Of a stretch of 39,448 nt of DNA, positions 20,601-28,348 are shown piece after piece. A model generated the notes under the pieces. The model saw only the letters and a list, made by a program, of their open reading frames with translations. It searched no databases and was not told the origin of the DNA. The position numbers and the translations under genes were made by a program. The stretch's first letter is position 1, and each line of letters starts with the position of its first letter. The stretch comes from Ktedonobacteraceae bacterium (GTDB lineage: Bacteria > Chloroflexota > Ktedonobacteria > Ktedonobacterales > Ktedonobacteraceae): positions 1-39,448 of the forward strand of contig JACDAE010000078.1 in the NCBI GenBank assembly GCA_013695595.1. Reading direction: 5' to 3'.

Positions 20601-22612
20601 TAACGCCACCTCAAACGCCCTCTGCTATCCAGCACATGCACATTGCGATCTTCGGAACCAATCACAATCTCAACCTGACCATCCCCATCGATATCATTCA
20701 CACAGACAGCACTGACACGATCCTGGGTAGCATACTGCCACAATTCCCTCCCACTCCTGGTGTAGGCATAGACAGTATTTTTAAGGCTTCCTGCAACAAT
20801 CTTCGGCATCTCTCCCTCAGCGTGTGCGTGTGCATAGATGGTTTTAATCCCCTGGGGTGTTTCGATAATGCCAGATGGAGTTGTAAAATTCTGATCGTAA
20901 AGGAGGATCTTTTTGTCTGCCGACCCAATAATAATCTCAATGGCTCCTTGCCTTTGCTCAGCTAAAACATGAAAGCCTGTCATCCATTCATCAACAGAGG
21001 AGATACGTTTGATCTTCGGCTCACGTTTATGTTGTCCTTTTATTCCAGTAACGCCACTTACAATGGAGATACTATGATCGCTAGAACATACAACAATATC
21101 TTCCCAGCGCCCTCGATTTATGTATCCCGTCTGTACAGAGAGAATTTCCTCTCCTAGCTCCTGCGTCCAGAGCGACCGACCACTATTGGTAAAAGCATGA
21201 AGCGTCCCCTCGCTGGTACCTAAAACAACCTCACGTCGTGAATCCCCTGAGATATTGCCAAAGGAAAGGCTGCGAATGTGTCCATAATCGTCTTTTCTCC
21301 ACAACACCTGCACTTTTTGTTGCTGCAAGCGTAGGAGATTCGAGAGCGCATAGAGGTAATCCTCGTTGTCTATCAATTGCTCGACGTGTTTCAGCGTGAC
21401 CTGTTTGAGGGTCTCATGTTCCTTCATGTCTTCATCCAACAGGTCTTGCAAAAGCGCACGTTCGGCATGGGAAAGCGTCGTTAATGTCGAAATCGGTGGT
21501 TTGTCGATATGCAGATAATTACGATGGATTTTCTTAATGAGATCTCTCACCAGATGCACACGAAAGACATGCACACTGTTATCTTCGGCACCTACCAGGA
21601 TTTCTTTCTGCCCATCATTATCAATATCATTGGCATATATACTAAATACACGGGAGTCAGTTTGATGCTGCCAGATAACTTTACCCTTACCATCCAGAAA
21701 GTAGATATGTTTGTCTTCCGAACCCGCAACGAGCTTACATCCTCCATCTAGAGAAGTTTGATAAAGAGAGAGCAGGCGATTTTCAAAAGATTGACGCCAC
21801 TTTGGCTCTAGATCGGCAGTTAAAGCGGTTAATTCCTTGCCATCAGTTCCTATCAGAATTTCGATCTTCCCATCGTCATCAATATCTCCCGCTGCAAGGG
21901 TGTAGATCGAATGCTGCATACGTTTTTTTGCAAGGCAGATACCATCCTGATTAAGTACATAGATATGTTTATCTTTTGATCCAAGTAATATTTCAATGGC
22001 CCCATCATTATTGATATCATAGGCACAAAGGGCACGTATCCAACCATTCGTCGCAAATTTCCAGCGTACCGTACCATTTTCAAGATCAAGCAGGTATACA
22101 TGGCGATCTTCCGAGGCAATGAAAATATCTGTTGGTTTTTCGGGGTTAACAAGAACTTCGCGTATCACATGTTCACTTTGGAACCAGAAAGCATCCTTCT
22201 CTTGAGGATCTAACGCTTTGCCATCTTTCGCAAACCCATAGTGTTCGCCTGTCTTTGCAATTGTTTTGCCATCTTTATCCAATACATATACCCGGCCATC
22301 GCGCGTTCCTACGATGACACGCATAGGCATATCTTTCCCCTCAGTGATTCTATTTTGGGGAATAATAGCAACCGTTCCCACCCAGTCCTTCGTACCAATA
22401 ATACGTTCCCAGCGCACATCGCCTTGTTTTGTCAATGCTCTTACTCGGCCATCACGTGAACCTGCAATAATTTCGATGTCGCCATCACGATCGATATCGC
22501 CTGCACAGACACAAGTAGTCCAATTTTTCGTTTTATAGGTCCAAAGTTCCGTTACTCCGGCCAATCCTTGCGCCAGGTATCCCTGTAAATTTATATTCGT
22601 TTGTACTGGCAT
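17657..22612 (-). CDS. 1651-aa multidomain protein: FG-GAP/VCBS/PQQ-like propeller repeats, HEAT-like helices, beta-sandwich, Orc/STAND-like P-loop ATPase with C-terminal winged-helix-like region
   Basis: Seven DxDxDG-type repeat motifs (DIDRDGDIEI, DINNDGAIEI, DIDDDGKIEI, DIDNDGQKEI, DIDGDGQVEI, DADRDGKVEI, DIDDDGNVEI); VRKALIRAI/VRQVIVEQI/VRQEAARTL HEAT-like units; FFGRERDIEFLK, VLYGQRRSGKTSLL Walker A, IIVLIDEFEVL Walker B; no N-terminal signal or TM segment. Confidence 0.9.
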   Translation of the reverse strand: MPVQTNINLQGYLAQGLAGVTELWTYKTKNWTTCVCAGDIDRDGDIEIIAGSRDGRVRALTKQGDVRWERIIGTKDWVGTVAIIPQNRITEGKDMPMRVIVGTRDGRVYVLDKDGKTIAKTGEHYGFAKDGKALDPQEKDAFWFQSEHVIREVLVNPEKPTDIFIASEDRHVYLLDLENGTVRWKFATNGWIRALCAYDINNDGAIEILLGSKDKHIYVLNQDGICLAKKRMQHSIYTLAAGDIDDDGKIEILIGTDGKELTALTADLEPKWRQSFENRLLSLYQTSLDGGCKLVAGSEDKHIYFLDGKGKVIWQHQTDSRVFSIYANDIDNDGQKEILVGAEDNSVHVFRVHLVRDLIKKIHRNYLHIDKPPISTLTTLSHAERALLQDLLDEDMKEHETLKQVTLKHVEQLIDNEDYLYALSNLLRLQQQKVQVLWRKDDYGHIRSLSFGNISGDSRREVVLGTSEGTLHAFTNSGRSLWTQELGEEILSVQTGYINRGRWEDIVVCSSDHSISIVSGVTGIKGQHKREPKIKRISSVDEWMTGFHVLAEQRQGAIEIIIGSADKKILLYDQNFTTPSGIIETPQGIKTIYAHAHAEGEMPKIVAGSLKNTVYAYTRSGRELWQYATQDRVSAVCVNDIDGDGQVEIVIGSEDRNVHVLDSRGRLRWRYWLPHSILAVDAIDADRDGKVEIFLGCADGNLYVLSSDGDFLWKYWATDRIRVVKVEDIDDDGNVEIALGAEDQLEVLQVVDQREVQQRIDRCWQALQKERSAREVISLLLAQPEALTRAFALQKLAEPLYFDSKTFEIFETFCQDSSVEVRKALIRAIIACYAKDPQQGKRLLTQFTIDPYEEVRQVIVEQIQDLIIHDWATGFEYLEGFSQNSNRFVRRLVLRQLYSLVDHTNAPYKELLLSMVLRAALDGEAEWVRQEAARTLSHFMDHYPEDLLVNLFRCITEGIDTRILHHLLDNAKISVVQHVFSAFIPLLDNLDDTNALQKIEYAVSVIEEVKNLKKGKEISLIYKEFYRLFQMCTLSAIADYHPHLDGGEFAQDDFHSSIILRICQRLSIITRLLRIYLKREGLNDRLSSLLEASSTIESISRFAAQEYATIFTYDARARLPDYQFFVLLFHRWGAIIATQLRELRGRAELTADLKTRSVPHEEQIGIWLMISNAGRSAANNVKISLLHNREFDVVGRNSFETEVIFAQEEAYAEFSIRPHTAAEMLVLNFEIIYDDAEAVMKTIIKGERLELQVKASEFIPIPNFYSTGTPTHDKKMFFGRERDIEFLKDNLTRAETKTVIVLYGQRRSGKTSLLLHLVNTPVLGRHIPVLVDMQKESYQISVSTFFHNLAFYIFKECRKRGIALEKPQKEDFDRQATFAFDQFLDEVEAQLVDQKIIVLIDEFEVLETQVKNGKLEPELFEYLRSLMQHHISINFLLSGTHKIEELTRGYWSVFFNIALHHRLSRLSAESAIGLITNPVAGYLEYEPYALRKIRDLTADQPYLLHLVCRSLVDHCNEKCKAYVTINDVNIVLREVMETGQFHFDWLWDQLTSEEHIILAALAEGGREDGRALSLVEIEEIYRHYHIPYKRDLITVSLKELIVVDAIEKIADDLREHLVDGARFRIAVGLIRQWLLKEKNLEQVLQEAGVFR

Positions 22613-22733
22613 GGCAAATGCCCCTTTTCACTACCAACAGGTTACTCGTTTGCATAAAAACGGAAATGATTTTCTATAGAGAGGCTGTCACAACCAAAAA
22701 CACGCACCATGATGCACATCGTTCCACCTATTG

Positions 22734-22793
22734 ATACAATCATACTAACTTGTCTCTGTCAATCACTGACTGTAATGTGACAAATTTGTGCCA
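22734..22793 (-). promoter_or_regulatory. Promoter region of the 1651-aa gene: TGGCACA-N4-TGTCACA direct repeat (22776-22793) upstream of TTGACA-N17-TTGTAT
   Basis: Read on minus strand; same 11-bp-period direct repeat as at 22835-22852 and 24528-24545. Confidence 0.6.
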
Positions 22794-22834
22794 ATAACGA
22801 AATGCTAATTGTTTTGCTTTTTTGAGTATCATTC

Positions 22835-22852
22835 TGGCACAATTTTGGCACA
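22835..22852 (+). promoter_or_regulatory. TGGCACA-N4-TGGCACA direct repeat upstream of second ATPase gene
   Basis: TGGCACA at 22835-22841 and 22846-22852. Confidence 0.6.
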
Positions 22853-22980
22853 GATCAGTCAGAAATAGTCATAGCTGTGCTATTACAATAACATAATACA
22901 ATGGATTGATTTATAGATTTGTGCTCTACTATCCTGTATGGCATAATCTAGAGCAGCGGGACTATGACAGGAGGATGAGA

Positions 22981-24369
22981 ATGGACGGCAAAATGGACAA
23001 TCCTTATTACAATACCTCGGCTCTCCGTAACGCAAAAATGCTCTTTGGACGTATTCTTTTGCTGCGTCGCATCTACTCGGCTCTGGCGAACCAGCAAAGC
23101 ATCTCATTAGTGGGCTTGCGTCACATGGGCAAATCCTCTTTGCTGCATTGCCTGCGACAACCTGAGCTGCTGCAACAATTTGAGTATGATTTTAGTCGCT
23201 ACATTTTTGTTCTTATTGATTTACGAGAATATCGACATAAGAATAGCGAAGATTTTTTTGCGGCGATCAGCCGACAGATTATCTTACAAAGCCGGGGACG
23301 CCTTGGGAAATTGAGCCTGGACCATGATAGTGAACATATATTTAGCTTCCTTCTTGATCAAATCTCTGAGCAGAATTTTCATACTGTTCTGCTCATGGAT
23401 GCTTTTGATAATGTGACGCGCAATAGTAACTTCGATCTGTCTTTCTTCTCCTACTTGCGCTCGCAGGCGACCCTTGGCAAGGTGTCCTATGTCACTGCAA
23501 CCATTGCTCCTTTAAATAAAGTTTGCCATAGCAGCATTGAGGAATCCCCTTTCTTCAACATCTTCGGCAAATATACGTTGTCTCCCCTGGCATCAGACGA
23601 TGCTTATGCGTTGGCAACGCAACCAGCTATGCAAGCGGGTTTATCTTTTACGGAGCAGGAAGTTGCCTGTGTCCTTGAGATTGCTGGCCATCACCCATTC
23701 TTCATTCAGCGCGTTTGCTACATCCTTTTCGAAGAAAAATATCGTCTCAATGGTGCCCAGGTAGATCGTAATCGCCTCATTGCTCTGGCCTACGCCGAGT
23801 TAGAGCCATATTTTGAGAGTATCTGGGAACGCTTAGAGCTTGAAAAACAAGAGATCTTGAAAAACCAGGTGCTCTTTCAAAACGGTTCCAGCGCCGAGAT
23901 ACCAGAATTTAGTGAAAGCTCACTGTTTCGCCGCTTCGTTTCTGAAAAATTTGCGTTGCAACGCTATACTCCAACTTTTGAAGTTCTGGAGGAGGCTCTA
24001 GAAAAATTGCAAGATCCTTCTGCCCTCGGCGAAACGAAATTGCAATATCTCCGCACTGTCTCTCTCCGGGCCAGGCGTGCAGCATTAACATCTGCAGAAA
24101 AAGGGATAGCCATTCGTGAAGTACTCGCTGAAGCATTCGAGCACTTGCGTGGTACCGGCTATCGCAACGATACAGAACCCGCCTGGCAAGCATATAATAT
24201 CCTGTACTATCGTTTTTTTAAGCACCACTTGAAAAATGATCTGGTCGTTGCTCGTCTAGGCTTCACAAGTAACCGACAGTATTTTCGCGCAAGAAAGAAA
24301 GCCATTGAAGCACTACTCACTATTTTGCTTGAAATGGAGGCCCATCCAACCGAGGCCAACAAAATATAA
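22981..24369 (+). CDS. P-loop (Orc/STAND-like) ATPase with C-terminal helical/HTH-like region
   Basis: KMLFGRILLLRRIYSAL, SLVGLRHMGKSSLLHCL Walker A, HTVLLMDAFDN Walker B-like; C-term LGFTSNRQYFRARKKAIEALLTILLEME. Start at ATG 22981 has ggagg 6 nt upstream; ORF track start 22906. Confidence 0.82.
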   Translation: MDGKMDNPYYNTSALRNAKMLFGRILLLRRIYSALANQQSISLVGLRHMGKSSLLHCLRQPELLQQFEYDFSRYIFVLIDLREYRHKNSEDFFAAISRQIILQSRGRLGKLSLDHDSEHIFSFLLDQISEQNFHTVLLMDAFDNVTRNSNFDLSFFSYLRSQATLGKVSYVTATIAPLNKVCHSSIEESPFFNIFGKYTLSPLASDDAYALATQPAMQAGLSFTEQEVACVLEIAGHHPFFIQRVCYILFEEKYRLNGAQVDRNRLIALAYAELEPYFESIWERLELEKQEILKNQVLFQNGSSAEIPEFSESSLFRRFVSEKFALQRYTPTFEVLEEALEKLQDPSALGETKLQYLRTVSLRARRAALTSAEKGIAIREVLAEAFEHLRGTGYRNDTEPAWQAYNILYYRFFKHHLKNDLVVARLGFTSNRQYFRARKKAIEALLTILLEMEAHPTEANKI

Positions 24370-24527
24370 TCAGCTTCAAAAGCATTGCCCCATCGTTCTT
24401 TCGTTCTGAAATACTCACAACAATATACGAACGTGACTTACACATGCCTCAAAGCGATCTATAATCGTATCAGCAGGTATGTATTGTGGTTTCATTTCCA
24501 GAAAAAATTTTATTGATCTTATCTTTC

Positions 24528-24545
24528 TGGCACACTTCTGGCACA
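24528..24545 (+). promoter_or_regulatory. TGGCACA-N4-TGGCACA direct repeat upstream of histidine phosphatase gene
   Basis: TGGCACA at 24528-24534 and 24539-24545; followed by a weak TTGATC-N17-TACTAT promoter-like pair. Confidence 0.6.
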
Positions 24546-24630
24546 GTTCGTCATTGATCGCTGAGTACAATGTAGATACTATAGCAATTTAAATATAAAC
24601 AACTTTGTTGAATGGGAGGGGGACTCTACA

Positions 24631-25290
24631 ATGCCCACTGTTTTGTTTATCAGGCACGCTGAAAGTGAAGCCAACGCAGGTAAGCCAACTGCATATCCTG
24701 CAACTATTCAAATTACCCCAAAGGGATTTAAACAGGCAAATGCTATTGCTTCTTTTTTTACAAAAAAACCCGGTTTAATTATTACATCATCTTATAAACG
24801 TACCTATGAAACTGCTCAACCGACATTCGCTCGCTTTCCTGAAGCGCGTCACGAAGAATGGCCTGTTGAGGAATTTACCTATCTCACCCCACTCGATACT
24901 CTTACTACTTTTATTGAACGTAAACCTATGGTAGAAGCCTTTTGGCAAAAAGACGATCTATCATATGCAGATAGTGATGAAGTTGAATCCTTCACCACAT
25001 TTATAGCTCGTGTCCAAAGGGTGCTTCAACGTCTCAGACAAACCAGAGAAGATACGATCGCCGTTTTCAGCCATGAGCAGTTTATGTGTGCCATCCTGTG
25101 GCTCTTTTTGAAAAACAAGCTCGAACCAGACTCTCCTCTCTGTTCTAATAGTAAGAAGCAATTTAGAGATTTTTTAGCACTATGCCGCTTACCTAATGGT
25201 GCAATTCTACCTGTCCAGTTACAAGACGGCAACGAAACCTGGGTCAGGAATATTATTACCTCTCACCTCTCATTGGAATGCCAGTACTAA
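24631..25290 (+). CDS. Histidine phosphatase (phosphoglycerate mutase-like) family protein
   Basis: VLFIRHAESEANAGK (RHG motif variant), ITPKGFKQANAIA, VFSHEQFMCAIL; GGGAGGGGG upstream of ATG. Confidence 0.9.
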   Translation: MPTVLFIRHAESEANAGKPTAYPATIQITPKGFKQANAIASFFTKKPGLIITSSYKRTYETAQPTFARFPEARHEEWPVEEFTYLTPLDTLTTFIERKPMVEAFWQKDDLSYADSDEVESFTTFIARVQRVLQRLRQTREDTIAVFSHEQFMCAILWLFLKNKLEPDSPLCSNSKKQFRDFLALCRLPNGAILPVQLQDGNETWVRNIITSHLSLECQY

Positions 25291-25300
25291 ACTGGCATTC
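25276..25300 (+). terminator. Hairpin at the end of the histidine phosphatase gene
   Basis: gaatgccagt-actaa-actggcattc, 10-bp perfect arms, followed by ttctacctt. Confidence 0.6.
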
Positions 25301-25314
25301 TTCTACCTTCCACT

Positions 25315-26484
25315 CTATTTCCCTACATTGAAACGGAAGTGGACAATATCTCCATCCTGGACGACGTACTCTTTTCCTTCAAGACGTAACAGGCCCTTTT
25401 TCACCGCTGCGGGGAACGAACCCACTTCCATAAAATCTTCAAAGCGGGTCACTTCTGCACGAATAAAGCCTCGCTCAATGTCCGAATGGATCTTGCCCGC
25501 TGCCTCAGGCGCTTTCGCTCCCTTTGTGACGGTCCAGGCACGCACCTCGTCCTCGCCGGCTGTCAAAAATGTAATCAGATTGAGTAGCCGATACCCAACC
25601 TGAATCACACGATCTGCACCAAGTTCTGGCAATCCAAGCGATTCCAGATACTCGTTTGCGTCCTCTTCAGGTAGTTCAGCCAGTTCCGCTTCCAGACGTG
25701 CTGAAACAGCGACAACTTCCGCGCCCTCGGCCTTTGCCCGTTGTGCAACCGCGAAGATGCCTTTCAACTCTCCTTCTTGTGGACCCACCTGCGCTCCTGA
25801 GCGCATCTTCTCTAGCAGCTCATTGGCGCTTCCCAGGGCGTCTTCGCTTACATTGAGAACATACATGCGTGGTTTCATTGTTAACAAGAATAGTTCGTTC
25901 AGTAGTGGACGATCCTGCGCATCCAACTCTACTTCGCTTGCCAACTTTAATTCATTGAGCACATTCTGATAGCTGCGCAAGACTTCCAATTCGCGCTGAT
26001 ACTTTTTATCGCCCGATTTCGCAGCCTTGGCTGTGCGATCGATACGCCGCTCGACTGAAGTGAGATCGGTCAGGATCAGCTCGGCATTCAAGCTGTCCAG
26101 GTCACGTTCAGGATCGATGGTGTTGTAGATATGTGGTACATTGTCATTCCCAAACGTACGCAAGACAATCGCCAGTGCGTCTGCATTGCGAATATGTCCC
26201 AGGAATTCTGCGCTCAGTCCCTCGCGCTTTTCTTTTCCTGCCTGTACATTTTGCCCCATACCAGCTACATCTACAAATTCAACAGTCGTGTATGTAGTCT
26301 TCTTCGGGTTAAAGATCTCTGCTAGTGGTCCCAGGCGCGTATCTGGCACTTGAACCACCGCTATGTTTGCTTGCACGGTACTCGTCGCATAGCCGCCAAT
26401 CGGTGCGTTTGCTTTTGTGAGTGCATTAAACAATGTCGTCTTGCCACTCTGTGGCAGGCCGATAATACCTATAGTAAGAGCCAT
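25315..26484 (-). CDS. ychF: Ribosome-binding ATPase YchF (Obg-family)
   Basis: IGIIGLPQSGKTTLFNALTKANAPIGGYATSTVQANIAVVQVPDTRL...VEFVDVAGM; C-terminal TGS region. Confidence 0.96.
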   Translation of the reverse strand: MALTIGIIGLPQSGKTTLFNALTKANAPIGGYATSTVQANIAVVQVPDTRLGPLAEIFNPKKTTYTTVEFVDVAGMGQNVQAGKEKREGLSAEFLGHIRNADALAIVLRTFGNDNVPHIYNTIDPERDLDSLNAELILTDLTSVERRIDRTAKAAKSGDKKYQRELEVLRSYQNVLNELKLASEVELDAQDRPLLNELFLLTMKPRMYVLNVSEDALGSANELLEKMRSGAQVGPQEGELKGIFAVAQRAKAEGAEVVAVSARLEAELAELPEEDANEYLESLGLPELGADRVIQVGYRLLNLITFLTAGEDEVRAWTVTKGAKAPEAAGKIHSDIERGFIRAEVTRFEDFMEVGSFPAAVKKGLLRLEGKEYVVQDGDIVHFRFNVGK

Positions 26485-26675
26485 TGAAGTTCCTCTGAAT
26501 ATTCTTTCTTAACAATCTGAAGCATTCTCTTTTGCGTTTGACATCTATCATATCAGATATCATCAAGCACTACTACTCTGATGTCTGTTTACACTCTCCC
26601 GATTACTCTCAACGCAACCTTTATAGCGCTTTCCCAACATCAGTGCGGGCCTGCCAGCCTTCTTATACACACCCC

Positions 26676-27524
26676 TTATTTATAGGCGACTACTCCAAAT
26701 GCTTCTGGTCTGCGCACCACACGCGTAAATCCCGCTTCCTGCAGCCTCTTCAGCGCCCCTTTTGTTACCGTTCCACTTGACTTGCTTTCCAGGTTGCCTA
26801 TGTAGTGAAACAGACGCCCTCCACGTTTCAATATTCTGTACAACTGTTGATAGAAGGTTCCTGAATAGAGTTCTCCCGCCAGACTAAAAACTGGGGGATC
26901 ATGAATGATGCGGTCAAAACTATTATCGTCAAAGGTTGGAACAACCTCAAAGGCATCTCCCATGATCTGTCTGATCTTCGGATTACCAAAAAGATCCCGT
27001 GACCACGGATTGAGATGCGCAATCTCCTGCGCCCCTGGATCAAGCTCAATGGTAATCACCTGTTCAGCCGTCTTTGCAGCCTCAATCGCAGTGTAACCCA
27101 GGCCAGTAGCCGTATCCAGAACACGACCCACAACAGGTGCAATTGTAGCAATTTTTTTGCGTGTATCCTGCATGGGATCGATATCCACAATACGGTGCAT
27201 TGTAAACCCTGCGATCAGCATGCTTGGTGTATGCTTTGTGGGCAAAAGACTACACACGCGATTGGTATACTCCGAGAACGTCTGAATCATCTGCACACCA
27301 CTTTCTTTGACGATAAAGCAGTTCGTTGTAGCCTTCTTTATTCTTTCTATATCGGGCCATCTCACGTGCCCTCCCTGCGGAAATTCCACACCATCATCCG
27401 ATAGGTTCACCGTTACAGTTGTGATGCCAAGATCAGGTGAAACTTCCAGCGCCGTATCTCCCTGCCGCCTGGCAACCAATAGTACCTCTGCCTGGATATA
27501 CGAAAGAATAATAGGATATGACAT
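26676..27524 (-). CDS. SAM-dependent methyltransferase-like protein
   Basis: [82 protein letters not shown]. Confidence 0.85.
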   Translation of the reverse strand: MSYPIILSYIQAEVLLVARRQGDTALEVSPDLGITTVTVNLSDDGVEFPQGGHVRWPDIERIKKATTNCFIVKESGVQMIQTFSEYTNRVCSLLPTKHTPSMLIAGFTMHRIVDIDPMQDTRKKIATIAPVVGRVLDTATGLGYTAIEAAKTAEQVITIELDPGAQEIAHLNPWSRDLFGNPKIRQIMGDAFEVVPTFDDNSFDRIIHDPPVFSLAGELYSGTFYQQLYRILKRGGRLFHYIGNLESKSSGTVTKGALKRLQEAGFTRVVRRPEAFGVVAYK

Positions 27525-27665
27525 AGAAAATTACTCCAACCACTTTCACTCATCAATGTATTGTGCATGTGCACTGTACCATACAGTCTTGATTGAGGCA
27601 ACATTCATTTGTTATTGCTTTGTATATTTTAGAAAACGACCTTGCAGGTTTATTGCACAGAGGTG

Positions 27666-28121
27666 TTACAGTTGAAGAGAACATATCTCTTCCAGTCTGG
27701 AAACGATATATGTTGGGGGACCTGTCTTCCTATCTGATTCCTCACTCATAAACTTCCCCTGCTTTAACCAGATCGTTGTAGCTCCATTGGCATTTCCCCA
27801 CCTGATACCACGTACAACGCGATCATCAACAATCGCGACCTCCCTGGGTGTCAGTGCAAGGCGCAACAAAGCCATTGTATATAAGCTATCCTTATCATTC
27901 TGGGCAAAGTACACTGCCGTGAAATACTTCTCGATCCCACATTCACGTATAATCTGAAGCCTCTTTTCAATATTTCCATCGCTGGCAAGCGAAACGATCA
28001 CCAACAGATACAACTTTGAAAGAATTTGTAAGATGACCTCAGTCCCTGGAAACAGCATCTGATTTTCACTATCATACAGCGTTCTTCCCCAATCAAATAT
28101 GATTGCTTTAACCATACCCAT
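27666..28121 (-). CDS. HAD-family hydrolase-like protein
   Basis: AIIFDWGRTLYDSE (DxxxT variant), IVDDRVVRGIRWGNANGATTIWL. Confidence 0.8.
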   Translation of the reverse strand: MGMVKAIIFDWGRTLYDSENQMLFPGTEVILQILSKLYLLVIVSLASDGNIEKRLQIIRECGIEKYFTAVYFAQNDKDSLYTMALLRLALTPREVAIVDDRVVRGIRWGNANGATTIWLKQGKFMSEESDRKTGPPTYIVSRLEEICSLQL

Positions 28122-28265
28122 ATCCTCTCCATCTCTTCCTTATGTATAAGATACTACTTAATACATTTGACAACTCTACTTCCCCACACTAGAGGGGCAC
28201 ACTATATAGATACGGATGATGTGCAAAAAATAGGAAATTATGATCTAAATACAAATCAAATACAC

Positions 28266-28337
28266 AGGAGAGGCGCACTTGATACGTCTGTGAGCCTCCT
28301 CGGGCCAATAAACGAGCGTATCAAGTGCGCCTCTCCT
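28266..28337. repeat. 21-bp perfect inverted repeat with 30-nt loop
   Basis: AGGAGAGGCGCACTTGATACG (28266-28286) / CGTATCAAGTGCGCCTCTCCT (28317-28337), 11 bp past the MerR-type gene's stop. Confidence 0.95.
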
Positions 28338-28348
28338 ATTCTTGTCTC

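Noticed and set aside
22450-22470. CACGTGAA core resembling parS (plus strand ccatcacgtgaacctg)
   Set aside because: Only the core matches, the flanks do not, and it lies inside the giant gene's coding sequence.
22835-22852. Sigma-54 (-24/-12) promoter reading of TGGCACA-N4-TGGCA, since GG-N10-GC spacing is met
   Set aside because: The third copy (minus strand, 22776-22793) has TGTCACA and loses the invariant -12 GC, plausible sigma-A boxes lie downstream, and no sigma-54 activator (GAFTGA AAA) is present in the window.
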